Source of the DNA: Isoetes taiwanensis
Lineage: Eukaryota; Streptophyta; Lycopodiopsida; Isoetales; Isoetaceae
Direction of reading: 5' to 3'
Length of the DNA: 64,000 bases
NCBI GenBank assembly: GCA_021234155.1
Contig: JAJEKV010000063.1
Span: 962,947 to 1,026,946 of the forward strand
Under the pieces are notes generated by a model. That model did no database searches, had not been told where the DNA came from, and was given only the letters and a program-made list of their open reading frames with translations. Positions 33,306 through 43,249 of this stretch are shown here, in pieces (the stretch's first letter is position 1; the number at the start of each line of letters is the position of its first letter). Made by a program: the position numbers and the translations under genes.

Positions 33306-33660
33306 CCCCCAATCAAGCAACCTACCAGGATCACTAGGAAAACTTGTGAATTTGAGCTGGGCACTCCTGTTACACCAAAATTTTCTAACAGGAAGCTTTC
33401 CCATTGAACTTACAACTCTTACAAAGTTGAGCCAGCTGTACTTGAATGACAACATGCTCCGCAATTCAATCAGTATTTAATTTCTCGTTGCAACTGTAGT
33501 CTTGTTTCTTGGCTCAATTTCTGCAGTGGCAGAATCCCTGTGGCTCTACAGGGTTGTGTACAGCTGATCAGTCCGCTTTTCTTGATATTTCCTATTATGA
33601 TTTTCATGGATCCATCCCTTTTTACATGATTTCAAGACCGGATTTGTTCTCTGTGATGCC
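33306..33660 (+). pseudogene. LRR fragment, second copy
   Basis: The plus strand reads SLGKLVNLSWALLLHQNFLT, GSFPIELTTLTKLSQLYLND and NMLRNSIS, then a separate piece RIPVALQGCVQL and LDISYYDFHGSIP. These are plant-type LRRs with a frame change between pieces. It points opposite to the LRR fragment at 24180-25190, so the MLO locus is bracketed by LRR relics. Too short to assign to a specific receptor. Confidence 0.6.
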
Positions 33661-33724
33661 GAAACAGGAAAACACCTGCAATCATGCTGGAGAAGTTGCC
33701 AATTCGCTGCAGGCTTGGTAAGAA

Positions 33725-34800
33725 GCCATTGTCCTTTGCTTCAAAGGCGCCGACTGCTCTTACTCATACCCAGACGGATGGGTCCTTTTCGGTGATACAG
33801 CACACTCTCCAATTTTTTTCGCATTGTTTTTTGCAATAGATCTAAAAATGAACTCGACCTGCCTTGCCGGACTTTGCCATCCTCCTTCTACGTGGCTCCG
33901 GCATCCTATCTACGTCGAATACCGCCATAGCCGGAGCTTCTCGACGGATAATAAAACTAGAAGGCTTAACAAAGTGTTTTTACACAGTGGTTATATAAAA
34001 AACGAACTGAAATTGAAGAAAACCTGGACGAAAAACTGGACGAAATTGAAGAAAACCTGTTGCTTTTTGCATTGCAATAGTCTTTCTATTTGCATGGTCA
34101 CTGAGAAGGAAAAAGAAGATTTATCAAAGTGTAAGCATAGTGATTCTGCTTTCTTTCCTTCTGCCAAAGGCTCAAAAAATCCCAAGCATCCAAACCTCAT
34201 CGAATATCTTTGAAACCAGCATCCAAACCTCATCTTTCACGCTAAACTTCGCTTAACCCCTCGAATCCGTTTCTTAGATATGAAGTTTAACTGGTTCCGC
34301 ATTTATCTGCTAAAAAATCCGTGGGAAATCTGTTGCTATTAAGGAAGGGAACACTCAAAATGCAAACCGCTCCATGCATCCATAAAATTGCATAGACAGC
34401 CTTAATCTCCCAAAATTCACATTAGAAGAATTAAAGGCTGCCTCTAATCCTGCCTCCCCCATATCCTATGGAAATCCGACCCGACAAACAAAGCAGATTT
34501 TGCAAAGAAAATGGATCAAAAAGGAGCCAAGAATTTCGCGATGTTCCTTCGCCACCTTTTGAAGTTTAACCGAAATCAGCCACGAAAACCCCTTCCGTGA
34601 ATCCTCAATCCCAAGTGAAACACTTCACGGAATCCTAAATAGCGTCGCACGCTTCTTCCTGAATCGCCACTCTCGGAAAAAAATCACCCAGAGGTAGTGA
34701 GAAAAAATATCTTTTCTGAGAAAGAACTTCCTCAAAAATAGCGGTGTTAGAATTTAATTCTATCATTAAAGAATGGCGGATATCTTCCCCAAAAATTCTA
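33725..34800. other. No gene seen
   Basis: No motif-bearing frame and no clear repeat in this stretch. Confidence 0.45.
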
Positions 34801-34803
34801 TTT

Positions 34804-34905
34804 TTAGTGGAAACCCTTAGGGATTCTAATATGGAAACCCTTCCGGTTCAATGGAAAGCAGGAAGGGTTTCCACATAAAACCCCGGAAGGGTTTCCATTA
34901 ATTTA
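34804..34905. repeat. Family D inverted repeat, copy 2
   Basis: GGAAACCCTTAGGG and GGAAACCCTTCCGG on the left face CAGGAAGGGTTTCC and CCCCGGAAGGGTTTCC on the right. It is a shorter version of 31668-31866. A lone related motif (AAACGGAAGGGTTTTCG) occurs at about 35996. Confidence 0.85.
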
Positions 34906-36625
34906 TATAATAACCCCAATCGGGGGGAGATAGTGTGAGCGTACTATACCTATGTAAACTGAACAAAATAAATCCAACAGAACTAGAAACTACTTAAAAG
35001 CCAGATATAATAATATGAAGAACATTTTTAATGACCATAGGACATCAATTGATCTATGGGGCTCACACATGACACCGACCTTTTCACCATAGAGTTCATA
35101 TCCTCATAGGGACGTAAAAACCAGCTACCTACATTCTGCCTTCTAGGCCAATCGTGTATTGGCACTGCCTCCGCGCTTCCACACATCACCTTCAAGGTTT
35201 TATTGTGCTCAAGGTTCTGGTAAGGGACTAAGATGCAAGAGAGGAAAAAAACATGGTATACCTCAACTTGTTAGAGCACCATATGCTAGGTTGCCCATAA
35301 TGATTGCCCTAATCTCCTAAAGAATTGTCATAGCCGTTTACTAAAGCCCCTATATAATGACTTCGTCTCAAATGTCTTGTTCATTGGCTTGCAAATGAGA
35401 GTCTAAGAGTACATCACATGAAAATTGCCACTCTAGAAAACCATTAGAAGAGGGAAATAGCGCCTATCCAATTGAGATCATTCTCCACTAAACTAAGCCA
35501 TTATGTTCATCCTGTCGTGAGTTCAAGCCAAACCACATCAACATTGCACGTCAAATACAAGTCATCTATCTGTAATATGGAGTCGTGAACTTGCAACCTT
35601 CACCTTGATAGATAAATGGATAGGAGATTTTTAATGGGGAGACCAACCATATTATTTTTGTACCCACACTCTAGCGGCATGTTGAACACATTTATGCTAG
35701 ATTTAAAGCTTGTTCAGAAGATGATCAGGCACTTAGTACGATTTAACGAGCTTAAGGGGATAAAGCATTTGCAACCATCCACACAAGAGCATAGCAACTA
35801 GAATTGAGATAGTGAAGTGGGAGTACGATCTAATGAGCTTAAAGGGATAAAGCATTTCAACCATCCCCGCAAGAGCATACCAATTAGAATTGAGATAGTG
35901 AAGTGGGCTCTAATACAATACTCTTCCATATAAGCTCCATCCTATCCTTAAGGAATCTAAGCATAAACGATCTCCACCCCTCCCTTTTTTTTAGAAACGG
36001 AAGGGTTTTCGAAACATATATAATCATACATCCTTTTTTGCCCTTTATTTTTTTCAATCCTATTTTTTCTGGGTTCTGCCTCACGCGAAGTCGACACGTG
36101 TGGACTTTTTTGGTTTTCTTCGGCTGCAAGCAAGCGAACTTACCTATGGGGTGCACGTGTCTATTCCAGGGACATTCTAACGCTTGGTTTCTGGCTTGGT
36201 GAATGGCTTCATGAATTGATTGATGGAAAAAGAGAGAGAAAAAAACAGGGTTATAGCATCCGCGCATCTGTCGGCTCCATTTCTCGTCACGGTTTTTTAA
36301 GCAGGAATGCAAGCTTGGCATTGTCCTGTGATTTCGGCATGTTTGGGAAGCCCATCTGCAAATCCAAAAGCAGAAATGGTTTCCTCTATGAACAGATAAG
36401 TTCAATTTGTGTTTTCTCGTGCGCTAGTGGATGAAACCTTGGATGATTCCTTCTAGCAATAGGTACTTTTGGACTTAACATTCTGAATCCTCGCCAAATA
36501 ATTCCATCAGCCTTGAAACCAAAAACCCTAAAAATTAAATTGTTGTAATCTTTCCTATTGTAGTTAGAATGTTCTTATTAATAAATCTGTGTAAAATTTT
36601 GCCTTAAAAATTAAAATTTGGCCAG
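34906..36625. other. Intergenic stretch with a tandem duplication
   Basis: At 35736-35909 an 87-bp unit starting GTACGATTTAACGAGCTTAA is duplicated in tandem. 35884-36434 has long opposed open frames with no motifs. No gene is supported. Confidence 0.5.
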
Positions 36626-36631
36626 AAGTCA

Positions 36632-37110
36632 ACCCACTCGGGTCACCCCGCGCCAATGGCCTCTGCATCGTGAATGCAGGCTCCGTTCGCACGAGTTGGC
36701 CCGAGTCACTTGAATTAGGGGATAATTGACCCAATTTTAGTATTAAAAGATGTTAGAACACCTAGAATTTGCTTAGAAATACAGTATAGCACTTAATTTA
36801 TGTTAAAAACATCAAAAAACAGTAAAGATTAGCCCACTCGGGTCATCCCGGGCCAAAGGCCTCTGCGTCGCGAACGCAGGCCTGTTTCGTGCGAGTTGAC
36901 CCGAGTCACCCATATTTGTATTTTTTCATTTCTTTTTAGCATAAAATAAGTTGCTAATTAGTCTAGGATTGATCCAAAAGTGCATTTTAGCGTCTTATAG
37001 CTCCTAGAAATGTCCACTTTTGGTAGAAATCAGGCCACTCCGGTCACCCCACGCCAAAGGCCTCTGTGTCGCGAACGCAACCCCCTTTCGCGCGAGTTGA
37101 CCCAAGTCGA
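36632..37110 (+). repeat. Palindrome family B, three units
   Basis: Units at 36632-36708, 36833-36909 and 37032-37108, a period of about 200 bp. Each has an outer half-site CCACTCGGGTCACCCC facing CGAGTTGACCCGAGTC, and an inner hairpin such as CTGCGTCGCGAACGCAG. The third unit has decayed inner arms (CTGTGTCGCGAACGCAA). Spacers between units are AT-rich and not conserved. Confidence 0.9.
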
Positions 37111-37283
37111 CCATGTTTGACCAAACTTGTCCAAATTTGATCCAACAAACTGCCATGTAGTGTTTCTTGATTTATTTTGCTTAGATTTGCACTTCATGTT
37201 ACTAATTTAGAGATCCATAGCCTTAGAACATAGATCTACCTGATTTAGAAGTCTTGGGCACGAAAACCTAGGCAACCTTAGTC

Positions 37284-37350
37284 TATAAAAAGGGATCTCA
37301 TTTGCCATTTTCTCTTCACCAAGCTTGCTCTCATCCTCTTAGGCGATTTT
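37284..37350 (+). promoter_or_regulatory. Promoter-like module of element B
   Basis: TATAAA at 37284 is followed 57 bp later by AGGCGATTTT (37341), itself preceded by GCTCTCATCCTCTT. The same pair occurs twice in element C (42585/42651 and 44559/44615 with AGACGATTTT), each time upstream of a gene start. The conserved distance suggests a core promoter with a downstream motif near the transcript start. Confidence 0.55.
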
Positions 37351-37401
37351 TCAGTCCATTGCCAATCCTTCCAAACCATTTTCTGCACTCATCTCTGTTC
37401 A

Positions 37402-38775
37402 ATGACGCCCACGAACTTTGTCCAATGGTACAACAGTGCCAACCACATCCGTGATTTCCCTGTAGAAGAGGCCTTCCATGTGTTTGAATCTCTTCGACCT
37501 CCATGCAACCCTGACTAGAACCCCTTATTATGCAGATATAGTATGCCAGTATGACTAACAAGTCTTACTCTGGGAAGTCAGCCTTCCCCCAAGGGGAGGC
37601 AAGTGGGTATCCTTGGAGTCGTTAAGTCAAGTTATAGGCGGGGGATATTGAGTCAAGGGGCAGCTATGGGATAGGACGAAGAATATGCCTGATTACATGA
37701 GTTGTAAGGCTCACAGGCATAGGTATGTCTCGGTGCATGCGACTCTTTCTTTGTTTATGCAATACAGGGCAGTCAACAGGGTGGGGGAGCCTTCGATCCA
37801 ACCCTTGGACCTTGCACCACTCAACATCGGGCTAGATCAAGACCAGATCCACGAGATTCTGCCCTCAGAGTATGTCTACCAGGGCAGGTCATCAGGGGCA
37901 CTTCAGATCGAGCAAGATTATGAGCAAGAAGAGGAAGAAGAAATGGATTGGGAGAGCAGGGAAGCAGCAAGAATAGAGAGGCAAATAGCAAGTCACGACG
38001 ACGACATCAGACGGGCCAACGAACCACCTATCGGCATTACCACACTATCGCCGATAGTAAGCGAAAGGGAAGAGTACATCCTTGCAAATGACATCCTCCA
38101 CCTTCCATACTGCTTAGAAGAAGGGTTAGGATCGACGAGCTCTTGGGTCTGATTGCAAAGGAGCAGCAGAGCGACTTCATCGACTACCCATATCAAGAAG
38201 TCCCAAGGAGGGTAGCGGAGCGGCACTCTTATGCTGGCGAGACGATGTCCAACGTCGTCACATATGAGTACATAAGGGAATTGTATCATCGACGGCCGCC
38301 AGTCATCCCAGAGGAGGAGTTCCAAGCGATCCAAAGCAGGTTGTACAAACCAGGGAGGGGCCCAAGCTCTAGTTGACCCATTCGATTGCGTAGTATGCGG
38401 GAGGCGTCCAACAGCGTCAACCTAGATAGTGCAACCACGATGTGGAGGGATCATGAAGACCTCCTAGTCTTGGACGTCTATGGTGGGGGCGCTCAAAGGA
38501 AAGGCACAGGGTCGTAGGCAGTGGGATTAGCGAGGGCGCTTCCATACTATCTTCCAGTTCTTAGTAGGGCTAGATGATAGTCTTCCAAAAGGAGTTCAAC
38601 CCACGAGGGGAGGAGGCAGTAGTGCTCTTGATAGCACTCTCAAGGTTCGGCAGCACGCCAAGTTGAGCAGCAACACGGATCATATCATTCTCTTCAAGAG
38701 ATCCGTAGTACTCTACAGTCTCGACTTTGCTAGGGGTCACCTAAGACATGCACCAATGGCCGTGGTCGGCGGCAA
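37402..38775 (+). pseudogene. ORF-P of element B (truncated)
   Basis: It begins MTPTNFVQWYNSANHIRDFP and meets TAG at 37516. It then shows NRVGEPSIQPLDLAPLNIGL, an acidic region, IGITTLSPIVSEREEYILAN (matching LGITSLAPIIISGQEYLLLS in C), PVIPEEEFQAIQSRL, IVFQKEFNPRGEEAVVLLIA and DHIILFKRSVVLYSLDFA. Several frameshifts and stops (TGA 38374, TAG 38515) break it. It is homologous along its length to ORF-P of C, confirming a real gene family. The C-terminus is lost at the junction with A'. Confidence 0.6.
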
Positions 38776-38799
38776 CAGCACTCCAATCAGGTTTGTTCT

Positions 38800-40372
38800 T
38801 GAAAACAAGACTTTGGCGGCTCCGTTCTATGAACCGCGAAGCGGTGTTTGAAGAGCTTGGAGCTTCAAATATGACATCTTTCCTTTGCTTCATACTTCGG
38901 CCGACTTCTTGCATGACAATGTCAAATCGTTCTCTACGGAGGTATTGAGGATCCATCATAAGTGACAACCCCATCATTTGTGCGGAAATATCGGACTCAA
39001 AGCTATAAGTCCTCGGGGCCTACAACATGGGCATATATCGGCCCGATATCTAAGTCCTCTCTCGACCATTGTCGCCCGGATATATCGGGCGGCAACAACA
39101 AATGCGGCTTCCCACCTATGTGGATGGGATATGCTTCTAATAACCCCCAAGTAGACGGTTTCTTCTGGATACCTCCTCTTCAAGACCTAATTCTCCTCAT
39201 TTTTCGGTATGAGCTTCTCTTCCTCGAGATATTCCTCTATTGGTGAGGCTGACATTCTATCGGCGACACGCACACTTGAAGAAGAACATGCATCTTTGTT
39301 TGACTTAGTGTAAATCATATATGTCTTGAACATGATATCTAGGTCAAAAATTTTCTTTGCCTTCTTATCTCGCATAGTTCTCTGTGCATTCTCTTTAAAA
39401 ACCTCATGATTCGGTCATGATCAGCCTTGAAACATCTTAATTTAATCTTGCATGCTTTCGGTGAAGGCAAACCGATTCTGGGACATCATTTCACGTCGGG
39501 GTCGGCTCTAGCCATGAAGCTATGAAGAATGCCCCCATATCGTCGATGGACCTATTACACTCTGCCATAATGTCTACTATCAGACAAAAAATATTATATA
39601 CATTAGTTGCATCAACTGGCTCCTCTAGATATACATTAGTTGCATCAACTGGCCCCTCTAGCTCCTCCCCAAATTTTTCTGACTGCTTCTGACGACAATC
39701 TCGTTCTTTCTCTACAATTTTGTCATACCATGTGCTAAATAACTCCCATGCCTTATCTGATATGCTCTTTACCATTCTCGTTGAGCAGCGCCTCGATTTG
39801 TGATAGTTTGAAGGTGAGCGCCTTAGTAGCGACTTGATATGCAAGAGCGACTAACACCATGGCAACGATGCGAAAATAACACTTCCATAATTTATGCTAC
39901 ACACATATTCGCACCGTGGCTACGGTGCAAAAATTATACTTCCATAATTTATACTATACACAATTTCGCACCGTGGCTACGGTGTAAAAATAACACTTCC
40001 GTATTTTATGTTATGCACAATTTCGCACTGTGGCTACGGTGCGAAAAAAACACTTTCATATTTTATGTTATGCGCAATTTCGTACCATCGCTATGGTGTG
40101 AAAACAACACTTCCTTATTTTATGATATGCACAATTTCGCACCGTGGCCGTACATCCTTATTTTATGATATCCAGAATTTCGCACCGTAGCTACGGTGCG
40201 AAAATAACGCTTTCGTATTTTATATTATACACAATTTTACACCGTAGCTACTTTAATTTTTTATGTTACAACGCAAGCAAACCTTTGCAATTAATATACA
40301 ATAGATCTCCAATTAATCATCACTTATATTTATATTACATAGATTCATATACAGATATTATTTTTGGTGGCA
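38800..40372 (-). mobile_element. A': inverted partial copy of element A
   Basis: On the minus strand it matches 8330-9900 of element A almost throughout: the palindrome array (39858-40260), the ORF-P 5' part (DKIVEKERDCRQKQSEKF, TYMIYTKSNKDACSSSS) and the block DVIFEAPSSSNTAS. It ends inside ORF-P, abutting element B. In several places its frame is better preserved than in A, so the two help reconstruct the limits of ORF-P. The two copies lie about 29 kb apart in inverted orientation. Confidence 0.8.
39858..40260 (-). repeat. Palindrome array A, inverted copy in A'
   Basis: Seven to eight units of GCACCGTGGCTACGGTGC type with the spacer AACACTTCC.TATTTTATG.TATGCACAA (minus of the A spacer). 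Here palindromes are often perfect, for example GCACCGTAGCTACGGTGC near 40180. Confidence 0.9.
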
Positions 40373-40439
40373 TGCGCGATACAATTAATGGCGTTCGGCA
40401 CAATATCACGGTCCCCGGGGCGTATACTATCTTCTAGCG

Positions 40440-41960
40440 TCCGCGCATACCGCCATCTCGATTGATGTGTACGCCGACGTGTAGCTAAGCAAGTAGCGCC
40501 CTAGGGGGCAACTTGCAAGTGTGTGCACATTTATTCATGTGTGCACTTTAGCCCACTTAAATAATAAGTGGGCAAGTGGGCCAAATGGGGGCTACACCCA
40601 CTTACCCCACAAGGGCAAGTGGCATGATCTCAAGGGTTGATGGAAACCCTAGCCCTAACTTATAGCCTATGTAAGATATCCAAACCCTAACTTCCCATTT
40701 TCGTCCACAGCCTTCTAGAGCTCCATTTTGCTTGCTCCAAGAGCCAATCTTGGCTCCCGAAGTCTGTCTGAGCAGCCTAGCTCATCAGCTTTCCTTTTTG
40801 GCTTCATCTTCAAGCAGTTCCGCAGCATGGACGCGTTCAGAGCAGGAGGAGCAAGCCATGGATCAGGTATTTTGCCAATTCAATAGTCTAATCCGCCTTC
40901 CAGACATAGAATAAGTAGGTTTAGCCTATTGAATTGCCCATAGCAGCCATCTAAACCTCTAGATATCAAGCCATAACTAAAGAACCTAACTTCTGTGATT
41001 TAGATTAAATCTTGTTCTTTAGTTCTTCTATGATATGTATGTGATGATGATCTCTGTGGAATCATTGTATTGGGAAGGGGGGTAGAGGCCCTAAAAGCCT
41101 AGTAGTTTGATGCTCCTAGCTAGTCCTCTTTAATGCACTATTAAATTCGGCCTGTATACAAGAACCACACCTGGTTGTGGGTGGAGGGACCAGACTGGCT
41201 TACAAGGAGGTTCATGTCCTGGCTCATGATCACGTCCCTCTGGTAGTAAAGCCTATCAGGGACTACAGTGCACTAGACCTAATGCTCTGCCACTGCATGC
41301 GGGCTTTGCATGGGTTCGACACTCTTGGGATGGTGTACACCTTCCAGGGAGTTCAGTCAAATATGGGCAGTGGCCCTCTAGTCACCTTGAGTCAGCATGC
41401 TAGCCTCTGGTGGGAGCAATCCCTACCTGCCCCATCGGAACTGGGGAGATGCAACCCAGGAGTAGCCCCTCTGGCTATGCATCCGGCGGGCTACAGTCAA
41501 GTCCCAATACCTTTCAACCTACTCTGCAAAGTGTGCACAGGAGGGGCGGATGGAGCGGACTACCCAATTGCCATGTTCCTATGCCAGCCAACTCCACTGT
41601 TATTGCACTCTATCTGTTTGGCCTCTGGAGACCCAAGTTTGTCAGTCCATCCTTGTGCCTGAACTTGGGTAGACCTTCCATATGTGATGTACTGATCTCT
41701 GTCTATACAGATATATGGTGAGCCATCCTTCATGATGGTCATGTGATGTTGATGTATATATACTGACATGTATGTTACGCTTCCGCAGCTAGGTAGGCCC
41801 TGAGGGAGACAGGGTAAAATGACCCCTTCATTCTTCCCACTGGAACTCGTCAAGGTTGCAGTGATATGTGGAGGGCCTTGTATAAGCATGGAGCTGGTAT
41901 GGGGGATGAACTCCTGTTTGTATACGGTGAGTGCACCGTATATGAGTAGGGGACGTCACA
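40440..41960 (+). mobile_element. Candidate 5' LTR of element C
   Basis: The 3' edge is inferred from ...GACGTCACA directly before the primer site. The 5' edge is approximate (after A' ends, near 40440). A TATA-like CTTATAGCCTATG occurs at about 40660 with CCCTAA-rich sequence around it. Long open frames here, for example 41177-41662, have no motifs and are regarded as LTR sequence. No second LTR is available for comparison. Confidence 0.4.
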
Positions 41961-41961
41961 G

Positions 41962-41973
41962 TGGTATCAAAGC
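41962..41973 (+). promoter_or_regulatory. Primer binding site (tRNA-Met type)
   Basis: TGGTATCAAAGC differs from the plant initiator-tRNA-Met complement TGGTATCAGAGC at one position (G to A). It sits one base after the inferred LTR end. Confidence 0.65.
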
Positions 41974-42060
41974 AATGTTCTTGGAGACCAAGAGCAAAGC
42001 ACTGACCATGCTCCCAGTAGGACTAACTTAGTAGAATTCTCGAACCTCGAAAAAGTGGGA

Positions 42061-42076
42061 ATTTTTTTTTCTCTCT

Positions 42077-42113
<37 letters not shown>
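42061..42113 (+). repeat. Poly(T) with a CT insert
   Basis: T-run interrupted by CTCTCTCTCT in the leader of element C. Confidence 0.9.
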
Positions 42114-42202
42114 TAGCATATGCTAAGCTAGTAACAATTAGAAGAATTGAAAACCAAGAAAACTAAAAAGTTGAACTAAATTTTGACCAAGTGTGGAAAT
42201 TG

Positions 42203-42484
42203 CTCATGGTATGCGCCAGAGCATCGACCTAAATTTTAGGTCATGCCCCAGGCGCACAGCATGAGTAACTCTACCATAATCATCTTCAAATTTGATGAAT
42301 TTGAACAAGATAATATGCTAGATCGAATTTTAAGGTAAGGTTTAGCTAGATTTGTATATCACACCCCTAGGAATATATCTAGAAGTTATATATTTTTAGT
42401 CAAAAATGCAAAAATACTCATGGTATGCGCCAGAGCCTCGATCTAAATTTTAGATCAGCCCTCTAGCGCACACCATGAGTAATT
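42203..42484 (+). repeat. Palindrome family C, units 1 and 2
   Basis: Units at 42203-42268 and 42416-42484. Each has an outer pair ACTCATGGTATGCGCC / GGCGCACA.CATGAGT and a central perfect palindrome (GACCTAAATTTTAGGTC in unit 1, GATCTAAATTTTAGATC in unit 2). The paired change G-C to A-T in the unit 2 core keeps symmetry. Confidence 0.9.
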
Positions 42485-42584
42485 TTACTTAGGAAACTCT
42501 AAAGTAAGTACATGTTTTAAGTTAATATGTGCCTTTATTCAAAGAAATGAGCAACTTAAAATTTGACCTAAAATTTGCCAAAAC

Positions 42585-42660
42585 TATAAATAGCACCCAA
42601 ACCCTTCTCATTTGTAGACTCTCTGCTTAGAAGTTAGCTCCCGCATTTTGAGGCGATTTT
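42585..42660 (+). promoter_or_regulatory. Promoter-like module of element C, first gene
   Basis: TATAAATAG at 42585 and AGGCGATTTT at 42651, 66 bp apart, lie 100 bp after palindrome unit 2 and 34 bp before the small acidic ORF. Confidence 0.55.
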
Positions 42661-42693
42661 TAGCCTTCAGCTCGAGTCGAGTTGAAGTAAAGC

Positions 42694-42906
42694 ATGGCGC
42701 TGCACCAAAGACGTACACACACAAGTATCGACCGGTGAAAAGGGCCGGCCAAGACATGAGGAGAATTCAAAGAACCACCGAGGCGGCTTTTCGCAGGAGG
42801 AGAACAACTTTCGTTAGCAGAAGAGATTACTTTTGACGAGTCAAAGGAAGAGGAGTCCAGGCAGGAATCATTAGACGAGCTGGCCGACTTCATCAACCAG
42901 CTGTAA
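42694..42906 (+). pseudogene. Small acidic ORF of element C
   Basis: MALHQRRTHTSIDR, then TGA (42736), KGPAKT, TGA (42757), then GEFKEPPRRLFAGG and an acidic end ITFDESKEEESRQESLDELA, finishing DFINQL (70 codons). Both internal stops would be Arg (CGA) before a C-to-T change. No family is recognised. The basic N-terminus plus acidic C-terminus would suit a histone-binding or chaperone-like protein; that is speculation from composition and from the neighbouring H3-like gene. Confidence 0.4.
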
Positions 42907-43042
42907 TTTGGCCCTATTTGGTCAAAACTTATCTAAATAGGATGAACTAAGGGTCAAAACACGATGGTCTCACCGAGATATGCAAGATTGACCCCTTACT
43001 TGCCCAGTTTGGATATGGTTAGCACCCTTTTTTATGCGAAAT

Positions 43043-43110
43043 ACTCACGGTGTGCGCCTGGGGCCTGACCTAAAATTTAGGTCGATGCTCTGGCGCATAC
43101 CATGAGTAAT
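43043..43110 (-). repeat. Palindrome family C, unit 3 (inverted)
   Basis: Nearly the reverse complement of unit 1 (CTCACGGTGTGCGCCTGGGG ... GCGCATACCATGAGTA). It lies between the 3' ends of the small acidic ORF and the H3-like gene. Confidence 0.9.
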
Positions 43111-43249
43111 TTCGCACTCCTTGACCAGTTGAAGTCCATTTCAACTAAAACAAAAAGCAGTTACTGCTAATTCAATCTTATCAACAACATTTATGCACTT
43201 AGAACTCGTTCTACAAAACTTTATTTACAAAATTTATTATTTACAAGAA

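Larger units (their letters stand above)
36626..38800 (+). mobile_element. Element B: palindromes plus ORF-P, truncated by A'
   Basis: Three 77-bp palindromic units are followed by a TATA box, a shared promoter motif and ORF-P. At about 38800 the sequence switches directly to an inverted copy of element A (A'). No LTR, gag or H3-like part was found, so B is a fragment. Confidence 0.55.

Noticed and set aside
35884-36405. 173-codon minus-strand open frame
   Set aside because: No recognisable motif or domain, an overlapping opposed frame of similar quality, and no supporting context.
41177-41662. 161-codon open frame
   Set aside because: No motif, and it lies within the inferred LTR just upstream of the primer site.
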